In this document: in pieces, positions 1-7,833 of the stretch
Layout of the letters: each line of letters opens with the position of its first letter
How positions within the stretch are numbered: the stretch's first letter is position 1
NCBI GenBank assembly: GCA_023457325.1
Contig: JAEWLX010000076.1
Coordinates: 1 to 28,897 of the forward strand
Length of the DNA: 28,897 nt
Reading direction: 5' to 3'
Origin: Bacillota bacterium
GTDB taxonomy: Bacteria; Bacillota_I; Bacilli_A; RFN20; CAG-826
Notes under the pieces: generated by a model
What the model was told of the DNA's origin: nothing
Database searches by the model: none
What the model saw: only the letters and a program-made list of their open reading frames with translations
Position numbers and translations under genes: made by a program

Positions 1-1659
1 GCTCATCGCTTAGGTATTAACACCATCAAGAGCGAACTCGAAGATTTGTCATTAAAATATTTAGAACCCGATAAGTATGATCTGATTTCGAACTTGCTCG
101 ATAAAAAGACAAAAAATCGTACAAAATCACTCGACTCGCTTAAAAAGCGAATCGCTGATATTTTGTTTGAAGGTAAAATCCCCTTTCAAATGGAGTCGCG
201 CGTCAAAACAATTTATTCTATTTATAAAAAGATATATAAGAAGGGCTATAATTTTGATGATATTTTTGATGTTCTTGCCCTTCGAGTCATCACCGAAACT
301 GAACTAAATTGTTATGAGATTCTCGGCATCATTCACGCGACTTTTAAACCAATACCTGGTCGTTTCAAAGATTACATAGCTGTTCCTAAACCAAATATGT
401 ATCAATCGTTGCATACTTCGATTGTCTCGGGCGATGGTAATATTTTTGAAATTCAAATACGGACTAAACGAATGGATGAAATCGCTGAAACGGGAATCGC
501 CGCTCATTGGCGGTATAAAGAAGGAGCTAATTATAACGCCAAAGAAGAGCAACGGCAAATTGAAGAGAAGCTCCATTGGTTCAGAGATTTTGTCAATATT
601 TCCAATGAACAAGATGGCGATGCTAAAGAATATATGGATACTCTATCCAAAGATATTTTTGAAGCCAACGTATACGTTTTTACTCCTAAAGGAAAAGTAA
701 TCGATTTGCCGATTGGATCGACTCCGATCGATTTTGCATACCGTGTTCATACCAAAGTTGGTGATTCGGCAGTAGGGGTTCTTGTTAATGGTTCTCTTGT
801 TTCGTTAGGTACCGTTTTAAAGACAGGAGATGTTGTTGAAATACGTACCTCCAATGCCTCGCCAGGCCCCAATGAAGGGTGGCTGAAAATCGTTCGCACA
901 TCACAAGCGCGTTCCCATATTAAAAAATTCTTATTAAAAAAGAATGCTGAATTATTAAAAGATGAACGAATTGCCAAAGGCAAACAATCAGCGATTGACG
1001 CCTTTAAAGATCGTGGCGTCGAAGAGCAAGAAATGATAACGCTTCTTAGTGCGCAAAATGTCTTAAACAATTACCACGTTAAAGATGTCGATGAGCTTTT
1101 TGTGGCGATGTATAGCAAAAATCCGACACCCTCAGCCGTCATTGATTTTTTAAATATTAAACGCAAACCAACGATTTTTAAACTCGACAAAGGACCACTA
1201 CAAAAAGACGACGATCACATACCTGTTTTTGTCTCAGGAGCTGGCAAAATCGCCATTACGCTTGGCAGTTGCTGCACCCCGATTCCCGGCGATGATATAG
1301 TCGGATATATTACCAAAGGTAAAGGTGTGACTGTTCATCGCGTTACATGTCCAAATATCGCCAACGAAAAAGCTCGTCTGATCGATGTTTTTTGGCGCGA
1401 AGCCGAGCACCTCGAAACGTATCCAGTCGATATCAAAATTGAGTCGGCCGATCGTGCTAATTTGTTGATCGATATCATGTCGACATTTTCAGCCAATAAA
1501 GTATCAGTTTCGACGATTACGGCCAAGCTTCATCCGCAAACGATGAACACGACAGTATCCGCGACCATTTTTGTTAGTGATGCAAAGAGATTAACAGACA
1601 TCTTCAATATAATTTTAAATATTAGCAGCGTCTATGAAGTTACTCGCGTTATCCATTAA
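1..1659 (+). CDS. rel: (p)ppGpp synthetase/hydrolase Rel, 5' end outside window
   Basis: Stringent-response enzyme of the long RelA/SpoT family. The reading frame is open from base 1, and the first visible residues (AHRLGINTIKSELEDL) match the end of the family's hydrolase domain, so the TTG at 46 is not the start; the true start and the HD hydrolase domain lie upstream of the window. Visible in order: the synthetase domain (about 180-540) with an RFKD motif, typical of bifunctional Rel rather than the EXDD of synthetase-only RelA; the ribosome-linked TGS domain (about 670-870, VYVFTPKGKVIDLP); a conserved Cys/His segment (about 1225-1360, GSCCTPIPGDDIVG, HRVTCPN); and a C-terminal ACT domain. 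It makes and probably degrades (p)ppGpp on the ribosome. In B. subtilis rel is followed by dtd and then hisS; here no dtd lies between. Family call is very secure; bifunctionality is inferred from the motif because the HD domain is not visible. Confidence 0.95.
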   Translation, partial: AHRLGINTIKSELEDLSLKYLEPDKYDLISNLLDKKTKNRTKSLDSLKKRIADILFEGKIPFQMESRVKTIYSIYKKIYKKGYNFDDIFDVLALRVITETELNCYEILGIIHATFKPIPGRFKDYIAVPKPNMYQSLHTSIVSGDGNIFEIQIRTKRMDEIAETGIAAHWRYKEGANYNAKEEQRQIEEKLHWFRDFVNISNEQDGDAKEYMDTLSKDIFEANVYVFTPKGKVIDLPIGSTPIDFAYRVHTKVGDSAVGVLVNGSLVSLGTVLKTGDVVEIRTSNASPGPNEGWLKIVRTSQARSHIKKFLLKKNAELLKDERIAKGKQSAIDAFKDRGVEEQEMITLLSAQNVLNNYHVKDVDELFVAMYSKNPTPSAVIDFLNIKRKPTIFKLDKGPLQKDDDHIPVFVSGAGKIAITLGSCCTPIPGDDIVGYITKGKGVTVHRVTCPNIANEKARLIDVFWREAEHLETYPVDIKIESADRANLLIDIMSTFSANKVSVSTITAKLHPQTMNTTVSATIFVSDAKRLTDIFNIILNISSVYEVTRVIH

Positions 1660-1681
1660 AAGATAATTATTATTTTCTTCA

Positions 1682-1704
1682 TTTATCAAAAATTTTTTGA
1701 TAAA
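1682..1704. terminator. AT-rich inverted repeat after rel, possible weak terminator
   Basis: An 11-bp perfect inverted repeat (TTTATCAAAAA / TTTTTGATAAA) lies 23 bases after the rel stop. The stem is almost all A-T and no U-run follows on either strand, so it is at best a weak terminator. It separates rel from the strong hisS promoter. Confidence 0.3.
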
Positions 1705-1731
1705 CATTCGATTTGCCCCCCTTGCTCGTAA

Positions 1732-1761
1732 TTGACACTTATAGTTGTTATAAACTATAAT
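1732..1761 (+). promoter_or_regulatory. hisS-aspS promoter
   Basis: Consensus sigma-A-type promoter: TTGACA at 1732-1737, an 18-base spacer and TATAAT at 1756-1761. Transcription should begin near 1768, giving a leader of about 34 bases with GAGGAGG at 1785-1791 as ribosome binding site. The leader is too short to hold a T-box, which often controls hisS in Firmicutes. Confidence 0.85.
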
Positions 1762-1801
1762 TAACTATTGCGTCAAACATCATCGAGGAGGGCATTTATT
1801 T

Positions 1802-3022
1802 ATGGAAGTAAAACCCGTGAAGGGCACGCACGATATTCTTGGCACAGAAACCCTTCTTTACCAAAGAATCGAAGATGCTCTCGCTAAAATCGCTCATACA
1901 TACGGATATTTGGAATATCGCACACCAATTATCGAGCATACTGAGTTATTTTCTCGCTCGGTTGGAGATTCAAGTGACATCGTCCGCAAAGAAATGTATA
2001 CATTTCTTGATAAAGGTAATCGCTCGCTAACCCTTCGCCCTGAAGTTACAGCCAGCATTATTAGAACAATCGTTAATAATAAACTTTATGCTGCTCAGGA
2101 TTTTCCGATTAAAGCTACATATATTGGCCCGACCTTTCGCTATGAAAGACCGCAAGCTGGTCGCTACCGCCAGTTCAGCCAATTTGGTGTCGAAGCAGTG
2201 GGGCTAGATTCCCATTTAATTGATGTCGAAGTAATCTCGTTAGGCTACCATGCTCTTAAAGTATTAAATTTTAAAGATATAACTTTGAAAATCAATACGC
2301 TTGGCGATGATGAGTCGCGCAAGAATTATCGCGATGCTTTGCATTCCTATTTTAAAGGCCATATAAAAAGTATGTGTTCCGATTGTCAGGAAAGACTGAA
2401 AATCAATCCTCTTCGCATTCTCGACTGTAAAGTCGAAGAAGATCAAAAGATTATTAAAAAAGCTCCGCGCATTCAAGACTATTTATCGAAACAATCAAAG
2501 GAAAGATTTGACAAAACAGTTAGTCTTCTTGATTCGTTAAATATTAAATTTGACATCGATGAAAACCTCGTTAGAGGTCTCGACTATTACTCGGAAGTCG
2601 TTTTTGAGTATCACTATATTGCTCCTGATGGTAAAACACTTGGTGCTTTGGGTGCCGGTGGCCATTATTCCCATTTAGTTGAGGAATTAGGTGGACCGGA
2701 TTTGTCCGGTGTTGGTCTATCCTTTGGCATTGAACGTTTAGCTCAAGTTATTGAAAATGAGAATTTGCTATCTGAAGCGTTTCCGCTATTGGCTTTCTAT
2801 GTTATGCCTGTTGGCGAAGTTGATATTGAAAAGGTATATGAAATCAACGAGAGAATTCATCGCCTTGGTTATCCTTCCGAAATATCTTACGAAGTAAAAT
2901 CATTGAAAGCTCTCTTTAAAAAAGCAGAAAGAAGAGCGGCATTATTCGCTATTCTCGTCGGTGAAGAGGAGCTAAAAAAGCAAGTTGTTACGATAAAAAA
3001 TATGCGCACTAGAGCAATCTGA
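1802..3022 (+). CDS. hisS: Histidyl-tRNA synthetase (C-terminus cut by a frameshift)
   Basis: Class II aminoacyl-tRNA synthetase that charges tRNA-His. The ATG is preceded by GAGGAGG at a 10-base spacing. Visible: the KGTHDI start (residues 7-12), RPEVTASIIR (79-88), motif 2 FRYERPQAGRYRQFSQFG (112-129), the histidine-binding LVRGLDYY (256-263) and motif 3 SFGIERL (307-313), followed by the anticodon-binding domain. Two oddities. The second histidine signature, usually GGGRYDGL, reads GAGGHYSHL here, with Arg replaced by His. And the frame ends at TGA 3020-3022 after NMRT-RAI, whereas shifting frame at about 3011 restores a normal family ending of 29 more residues (EQSEVALADFDRVAEQ...). The product as read is 406 aa; restored it would be about 434, the usual length. 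This is either a real truncation of a dispensable tail or a sequence error. It is followed at once by aspS, the usual Firmicute pair. Confidence 0.93.
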   Translation: MEVKPVKGTHDILGTETLLYQRIEDALAKIAHTYGYLEYRTPIIEHTELFSRSVGDSSDIVRKEMYTFLDKGNRSLTLRPEVTASIIRTIVNNKLYAAQDFPIKATYIGPTFRYERPQAGRYRQFSQFGVEAVGLDSHLIDVEVISLGYHALKVLNFKDITLKINTLGDDESRKNYRDALHSYFKGHIKSMCSDCQERLKINPLRILDCKVEEDQKIIKKAPRIQDYLSKQSKERFDKTVSLLDSLNIKFDIDENLVRGLDYYSEVVFEYHYIAPDGKTLGALGAGGHYSHLVEELGGPDLSGVGLSFGIERLAQVIENENLLSEAFPLLAFYVMPVGEVDIEKVYEINERIHRLGYPSEISYEVKSLKALFKKAERRAALFAILVGEEELKKQVVTIKNMRTRAI

Positions 3023-3101
3023 GGTTGCACTTGCAGATTTTGACCGTGTCGCTGAACAAATAGTCGAAGAAGAAATCACCAGCATCGGCGAGGCGAGGTA
3101 A
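3012..3101 (+). other. hisS: Out-of-frame 3' end of hisS
   Basis: From GAG at 3012 the sequence encodes 29 residues (EQSEVALADFDRVAEQIVEE...) and ends at TAA 3099-3101. This matches the expected end of HisRS, where NM-x-T-G-E-Q is followed by a V-A-L-containing helix. It is one frame away from the upstream gene: one extra base, or two missing bases, near 3008-3014 explains it. The TAA overlaps the first ATG of aspS, as expected for tightly packed genes, which supports this being the original stop. Confidence 0.8.
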
Positions 3102-3106
3102 TGGTT

Positions 3107-4834
3107 ATGGAAAGAACATGTTATAACACGCAATTATCATTAAAAGACGTAAATCAAGAAGTCACCCTATTAGGGTGGGTTAGTAAGCGCCGCAATTTGG
3201 GAAGTTTACTTTTTATCGATCTTCGCGATCGAAGTGGAATCATTCAAATTACCGTTAAGGATGATGTGCAAGTTCCTGATATAAGAAACGAGTATGTCAT
3301 ACAAGTTAGAGGTAAGGTTGCTCAAAAAGAAGTGGCCAATCCCAAACTTAAGACAGGCGAAATCGAAGTTATTGCCTCGGAGATTGTTGTCATCAACGAA
3401 GCGAGCACGACGCCTTTAATTATCGATGATGAAACTGATGCCTTAGAAGACGTCCGTTTGAAGTATCGTTATTTAGATTTACGTCGCCCAGTTATGCAAG
3501 AAAAGCTTAAACTTCGCGCGAAAATAGTCAAAGCCACCCATGAATATCTAGATAGTCACGACTTCATAGAAGTCGAAACACCCATTTTAACTCTTTCGAC
3601 GCCTGAAGGCGCTCGCGATTATGTCGTGCCTTCAAGAATCCATCGTGGCTCTTTTTACGCTCTTCCGCAGTCTCCGCAACTATTCAAACAGTTACTGATG
3701 ATCGGCGGTCTTGAACGCTATTATCAAATCGCCCGCTGCTTTAGAGATGAAGATTTAAGAGCCGACCGCCAGCCAGATTTTACCCAAATTGATATTGAGA
3801 CAAGTTTTCTTGATGAAAATCAAATATTAACTTTGATGGAAGGTCTTCTTCACAAAATATTTAAAGATGTTATTAATCACGAAATAAAACTGCCTCTTCG
3901 TCGTTTAAGTTATGAAGAAGCACTTAATCGTTATGGAAGCGATAAACCAGATACGCGCTTCGGTCTTGAACTTGTCGATATCAAAGACATTGCTCATAAA
4001 ACAACCTTTGCGGCGTTTCAACAAAACAGTTATAGCAAAGCTATAGTTGTGCCACAAATCGCGGATAAAACGTCTCGCAAAACAATTGATGAACTCCAGC
4101 TTGAAGCGAAAAAGTTCCGCCTTTCGGGATTTGTTATTCTCAAAGTTAAAGACGGACTTCTTGAAGGAAGTGCCGCTAAATTTTTTGATGAAAGTAATAC
4201 CAAAACTCTTTTGGCAAGAACAAATGCCAAGAGTAATGACATCATTGTGATTGCATCATCTTCATCCTTAACGAATGTGTGCTTTGGCCTTGGTGCGTTG
4301 CGTAGCAAATATGCTAAAGAATTAGGACTTATCAAGCCAAACACTTATGACTTATTATGGGTAGTTGATTTCCCACTCTTTGAAAAAGATCAAGAAACAG
4401 GCGCCCTAAGTCCGCTTCATCATCCCTTTACAAGACCAACACCTGAAACAGCCGATAATCTAACTAAAGATCCATCCAGTGTCCATGCCTCAGCTTATGA
4501 CATAGTCATAAATGGATATGAAGCCGGTGGTGGTTCACTTCGTATTTACGATCAGCAAATGCAAAAGACAATCTTTGAGGTTCTTGGTTTTAGCAAACAA
4601 GATATCAAAACAAAGTTTGGCTTCTTCATCGATGCGTTTAAATATGGAACTCCACCTCATGGTGGAATCGCCTTCGGACTCGATCGCCTGACGATGATTC
4701 TAAGTGGCACCGATAACATTCGTGATGTTATTGCTTTTCCGAAGAATTTGCGAGCGTCATGTCCGATGACCGAAGCTCCTTCACCCATTGATCAAGAGCA
4801 GTTGGATGAGCTCGGAATAAAGATTGTAGAATAG
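3107..4834 (+). CDS. aspS: Aspartyl-tRNA synthetase
   Basis: Class II aspartyl-tRNA synthetase of the bacterial type, about 575 aa. Domains in order: an N-terminal OB-fold that binds the anticodon (LGWVSKRRNLGSLLFIDLRD), the catalytic core opening with RYLDLRRP and containing ALPQSPQLFKQLLM and motif 2 (FRDEDLRADRQPDFTQID), the bacterial GAD insertion domain, and motif 3 GIAFGLDRL near the end. Two in-frame ATGs compete. The one at 3101 overlaps the restored hisS stop but lies only two bases after the GAGG; the one at 3107 has GAGG (3095-3098) at an 8-base spacing and gives the usual MERT start, so 3107 is preferred. It is cotranscribed with hisS from the promoter at 1732. Confidence 0.96.
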   Translation: MERTCYNTQLSLKDVNQEVTLLGWVSKRRNLGSLLFIDLRDRSGIIQITVKDDVQVPDIRNEYVIQVRGKVAQKEVANPKLKTGEIEVIASEIVVINEASTTPLIIDDETDALEDVRLKYRYLDLRRPVMQEKLKLRAKIVKATHEYLDSHDFIEVETPILTLSTPEGARDYVVPSRIHRGSFYALPQSPQLFKQLLMIGGLERYYQIARCFRDEDLRADRQPDFTQIDIETSFLDENQILTLMEGLLHKIFKDVINHEIKLPLRRLSYEEALNRYGSDKPDTRFGLELVDIKDIAHKTTFAAFQQNSYSKAIVVPQIADKTSRKTIDELQLEAKKFRLSGFVILKVKDGLLEGSAAKFFDESNTKTLLARTNAKSNDIIVIASSSSLTNVCFGLGALRSKYAKELGLIKPNTYDLLWVVDFPLFEKDQETGALSPLHHPFTRPTPETADNLTKDPSSVHASAYDIVINGYEAGGGSLRIYDQQMQKTIFEVLGFSKQDIKTKFGFFIDAFKYGTPPHGGIAFGLDRLTMILSGTDNIRDVIAFPKNLRASCPMTEAPSPIDQEQLDELGIKIVE

Positions 4835-4864
4835 TTTATTACTTTTTAATAACACTACTAAATA

Positions 4865-4870
4865 TATACT
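4865..4870 (+). promoter_or_regulatory. Possible tkt -10 box
   Basis: TATACT lies 24 bases before the tkt ATG, with a poor T-rich -35 region around 4842-4848. An AAAGGA ribosome binding site follows at 4882-4887. It is plausible because the 60-base gap separates tkt from aspS and tkt is functionally unrelated to aspS. Confidence 0.4.
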
Positions 4871-4894
4871 AATTTAACACTAAAGGAAAATCAA

Positions 4895-6880
4895 ATGAAA
4901 ACAATAGAGAAGAATAATTTAGATCAGCTAGCAGTCAGCGCGATACGCGCAATGTGCATCGATGTGACCAATAAGTCAAAAAGTGGACATCCTGGCATGC
5001 CCTTAGGAAGCGCACCGATTCTTTATACTTTGTATAAGAACCATCTAGTCGCTAATCCCCACGATCCAAATTGGGTTAATCGCGATCGTTTTGTTTTAAG
5101 CGCCGGACATGCGAGTGCTCTTTTATATACAATGCTTCATGTTACTGGTTTTGATTTGAGCCTTGATGATTTAAAATCATTTCGGCAAATTGATTCTCGT
5201 ACTCCTGGCCATCCAGAATATCGTCACACCAAAGGTGTCGAAGCAACGACCGGACCACTCGGACAAGGTATCGCTCAAGCAGTGGGCATGGCTTTAGCCG
5301 AGCAAGCTGTTCAAGCCCAATATCCTGAAGGTCATAAACTTGTTGATCACTATACATATTGTTTAACTGGCGATGGCTGCCTAAATGAAGGCGTTAGCCA
5401 GGAAGCTATTTCCTTTGCTGGACACCAACGTCTAAATAAATTAATTTTAATTTATGATGCAAATAAAGTTATGCTTGATGGCAATTTAGACACTGCCTTT
5501 TCTGAAAACGTTGAGCTTCGTTTCCTTGCTTCTAACTGGAACGTTATCAAAGTTAAAGACGGCAATGATTTAGATGCCATTGATCGCGCTATTCGCAAAG
5601 CGAAAAAATCGACAGACTATCCGACACTGATTATCGTTAATACCGTCATCGGTTATGGTTCGCCTAATCAAGGAACTTCGAAAGTTCATGGTAATCCTCT
5701 CGGCGTGGAAGATGGCAAAAAAACAAAAGAATTCTATGGATATAATTATCCAGATTTCACGATTCCTGAAGAAGTTTATCAACTAATGCGCGACACATTT
5801 GAAAAGCGCGGTGTCGACTCTTATCAAAAATGGAAACAAACCCGAGACGAATATAAAGACAAATACGCAGACGCTTATCGCCTTTTTGAACATGCTTTCA
5901 AGGGTGATGTCTCCAATTATATATATAATAGTGTTCCGAAAGTTGAAGTCGGAAGTGCTAATTCGACACGGAGCATCAGCGGACATATCCTTAATGAACT
6001 TCATAACACGGTCCCCTTTATTATGGGTGGATCAGCGGATGTTGCTAGCAGTGTGATGACGAAAATAAACAAGGGACGTGATTTCACTCCCGAATGCAGA
6101 GCGGGTCGCAATATTCATTTTGGTATTCGCGAATTCGCGATGGCCGCTATTCAAAACGGTATGTTATTACATGGCGGGCTAAAAACATATGCTGGATCCT
6201 TTCTGGTGTTTAGCGATTACATGAAGTCGGCAATTCGCACGGCCGCATTATCGAGATTACCAGCAATATATTTATTCTCACACGATTCAATCGCCCTTGG
6301 AGAAGATGGTCCTACTCATCAACCAATCGAACATTTAGCTATGCTAAGAAGTATTCCTAACATACGTGTTATTCGCCCTTGCGATAACGCCGAGACTTAT
6401 GGTGCCTGGCGCATCGCTTTAAAATCAAAAGAAACACCAACGGCAATCATCCTTTCAAGACAAGGTCTACCAGAGATGGAAGGTTCAAGTCTTGAAGCGG
6501 TATCAAAAGGAGGTTATGTCCTTTCTAAAGAAAAAGAGAAGGTCATGGCCACCATCATCGCGACGGGAAGCGAAGTCGCTTTAGCTATCAAGGCACAAAA
6601 AATGCTCTTAGAGAAGAAAATTGATGTTCGTGTTGTCTCAATGCCATCTATCGGATTATTTGAAGCACAAGATGTTGAATACAAGAAAAATACCCTCGCT
6701 GTTAGCAAAGACAAAATCGTTGTTGTCGAGATGCTATCGACATTTGGCTGGTATCGCTATGCTGATACAGTCATGGGCATTGATGAATTTGGTGCGAGTG
6801 CACCGATGGCTGATGCTGTTAAGAAATTCAACTTCACCCCGGAGCATTTAGTGTCTTTAGTCGAAAAAATTGCGAAATAG
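4895..6880 (+). CDS. tkt: Transketolase
   Basis: Thiamine-diphosphate (ThDP) enzyme of the non-oxidative pentose phosphate pathway that moves two-carbon units between ketose and aldose phosphates in the cytoplasm. 661 aa, the normal full length. Visible: SGHPGMPLG (residues 30-38) at the active site, GPLGQGIAQAVG (120-131), the ThDP/metal motif GDG at 159-161 with its partner YDAN near 187-190, and in the second domain the conserved DSIALGEDGPTHQPIEHL and the RP-DNAET segment, then the C-terminal transketolase fold. The ATG has AAAGGA upstream at a normal spacing. It sits alone between aspS and the yqhY operon; a product link is deoB further downstream, since both act on pentose phosphates. 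Confident call. Confidence 0.96.
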   Translation: MKTIEKNNLDQLAVSAIRAMCIDVTNKSKSGHPGMPLGSAPILYTLYKNHLVANPHDPNWVNRDRFVLSAGHASALLYTMLHVTGFDLSLDDLKSFRQIDSRTPGHPEYRHTKGVEATTGPLGQGIAQAVGMALAEQAVQAQYPEGHKLVDHYTYCLTGDGCLNEGVSQEAISFAGHQRLNKLILIYDANKVMLDGNLDTAFSENVELRFLASNWNVIKVKDGNDLDAIDRAIRKAKKSTDYPTLIIVNTVIGYGSPNQGTSKVHGNPLGVEDGKKTKEFYGYNYPDFTIPEEVYQLMRDTFEKRGVDSYQKWKQTRDEYKDKYADAYRLFEHAFKGDVSNYIYNSVPKVEVGSANSTRSISGHILNELHNTVPFIMGGSADVASSVMTKINKGRDFTPECRAGRNIHFGIREFAMAAIQNGMLLHGGLKTYAGSFLVFSDYMKSAIRTAALSRLPAIYLFSHDSIALGEDGPTHQPIEHLAMLRSIPNIRVIRPCDNAETYGAWRIALKSKETPTAIILSRQGLPEMEGSSLEAVSKGGYVLSKEKEKVMATIIATGSEVALAIKAQKMLLEKKIDVRVVSMPSIGLFEAQDVEYKKNTLAVSKDKIVVVEMLSTFGWYRYADTVMGIDEFGASAPMADAVKKFNFTPEHLVSLVEKIAK

Positions 6881-6888
6881 TGATAGAC

Positions 6889-6920
6889 TTGCTAAAAAGA
6901 TAGCGATTATTTAATATAAT
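6889..6920 (+). promoter_or_regulatory. Probable yqhY operon promoter
   Basis: TATAAT at 6915-6920 is followed by a short leader and GGAGG at 6927-6931 before the yqhY ATG. The only -35-like sequence (TTGCTA, 6889-6894) is 20 bases away, longer than ideal, so only the -10 is well supported. Confidence 0.55.
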
Positions 6921-6937
6921 CACGACGGAGGAAACAT

Positions 6938-7273
6938 ATGGCAGATTATGTATATATCGAAAATTATTCTAAATATGGAGTTATGGGTATTTCCCGCCGT
7001 GTCTTTGAAACGATCGCCCAAACGGCGACAAACCGTGTTAAAGGAGCGACTGTTTCTTCTAATAAATCACGTATTTTTACTTTGCATAAACCGATTCAAG
7101 CCATTCTGCGTAGCAACGGTCTAGTTGACATTCGCATCGATGTGGCGATTAAAAGTGGTGTGAACGTCAGCGAGGTCTGTTTAAAAATTCAAGAAGAAGT
7201 GGCTAATTCGCTGATGGCCATGACAGAAATGGTACCATTTAATATAAATATTAAGGTCGCTTCTATACAATAG
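6938..7273 (+). CDS. yqhY: Asp23/Gls24-family protein YqhY
   Basis: Small 111-aa protein of the Asp23 (DUF322) family. The family core is visible: the start YVYIENYSKYGVMGIS, the alternating beta/alpha pattern through ATVSSNKSR, DIRIDVAIKSGVNVSEV and the VQ/IQ-EEVANSL helix. In B. subtilis and relatives yqhY sits directly before nusB and has been linked to control of acetyl-CoA carboxylase; that role is known for the family and only inferred here. A strong GGAGG site precedes the ATG. The gene ends in TAG that is itself the first three bases of a terminator-like hairpin (7271-7293), so much of its transcription may stop there rather than continue into the next genes. Confidence 0.88.
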   Translation: MADYVYIENYSKYGVMGISRRVFETIAQTATNRVKGATVSSNKSRIFTLHKPIQAILRSNGLVDIRIDVAIKSGVNVSEVCLKIQEEVANSLMAMTEMVPFNINIKVASIQ

Positions 7274-7293
7274 GCTCTCTCGAGTCTATTTTT
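7271..7293 (+). terminator. Rho-independent terminator after yqhY
   Basis: Stem TAGGCTC (7271-7277) pairs with GAGTCTA (7282-7288) through one G-U pair around the loop TCTC, followed by TTTTT at 7289-7293. The stop codon of yqhY is part of the stem. The next gene starts only 5 bases after the U-run, so this may act as an attenuator between yqhY and the downstream genes. Confidence 0.65.
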
Positions 7294-7298
7294 ACAAT

Positions 7299-7829
7299 AT
7301 GAAAAAAAATAAGCCTCAACTCACATATGCTGAACAACACAACAAAGCAGTGCGTCTTTATCGCAAGACGTCTATTTTCTTAATGTGGGCCGGCATTATT
7401 TCTATCTTGGCGACAATCATCGCCATATTTCGAAGTGAAGCTGGCTATGGCATGTCGTTGGCGTTTAATATTTTTATTAATCGTTTGATTTTTGATCTCA
7501 ATCTTCCTGATTACGCAACTTATCTTTCCATTTTTGCTGTTTCAATTGCGACAGGTGCGGCCTTCACGGCCTTAGGTTTTTTTGCTAAACAAGGAAAAAA
7601 AGTGTTCTTGTTCGTCGGGACAGGACTATATCTTGCTGATTTTGTGGCCGTATTTCTCATCTATGGCACGAATTTCGATACAACCTATGCTTTTACCATC
7701 GCGACCCATTTGGTCATCCTAGGGGCTTTAATCATCGCCATTTATGAATATTACAATGTTATCGCCATTGAAAGACGCTTTCATGGCCAGAGCAATGCGA
7801 TAATTGAAGAGACAAATACGAAGGAATAG
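7299..7829 (+). CDS. Hypothetical four-helix membrane protein
   Basis: 176-aa protein that I do not recognise. A charged 25-residue N-terminal stretch (KKNKPQLTYAEQHNKAVRLYRK) is followed by four hydrophobic segments at roughly residues 26-45, 75-97, 102-121 and 130-150, then a polar, acidic tail. No signal-peptide cleavage site, catalytic motif or lipobox is seen. It sits between yqhY and nusB. The membrane protein AmaP often accompanies Asp23 proteins but has about two membrane segments near its start, so this does not look like AmaP. No Shine-Dalgarno sequence precedes the ATG at 7299; the ATG comes 5 bases after the terminator U-run. Its stop is 5 bases before the nusB start, and nusB's ribosome site lies in its last codons, so the two are translated together. 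Coding status is supported by position and length; function is unknown. Confidence 0.75.
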   Translation: MKKNKPQLTYAEQHNKAVRLYRKTSIFLMWAGIISILATIIAIFRSEAGYGMSLAFNIFINRLIFDLNLPDYATYLSIFAVSIATGAAFTALGFFAKQGKKVFLFVGTGLYLADFVAVFLIYGTNFDTTYAFTIATHLVILGALIIAIYEYYNVIAIERRFHGQSNAIIEETNTKE

Positions 7830-7833
7830 CATC

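Noticed and set aside
747..1070. Long antisense frames inside rel, aspS, tkt and parC
   Set aside because: They lie opposite strongly conserved genes, lack ribosome sites and have no recognisable protein pattern.
1665..1801. T-box riboswitch upstream of hisS
   Set aside because: The promoter at 1732-1761 leaves only about 34 bases of leader, and no T-box consensus or antiterminator is present.
3101..3106. ATG 3101 as the aspS start
   Set aside because: The ribosome site would be only two bases away; ATG 3107 has proper spacing and the family-like MERT start.
4837..4853. Hairpin TTATTA/TAATAA after aspS as a terminator
   Set aside because: Only six A-T pairs and no U-run after it; too weak to call.
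7804..7833. N-terminal extension of NusB from a TTG
   Set aside because: It lies within the previous gene and has no ribosome site; ATG 7834 has AAGGAA at a good distance.
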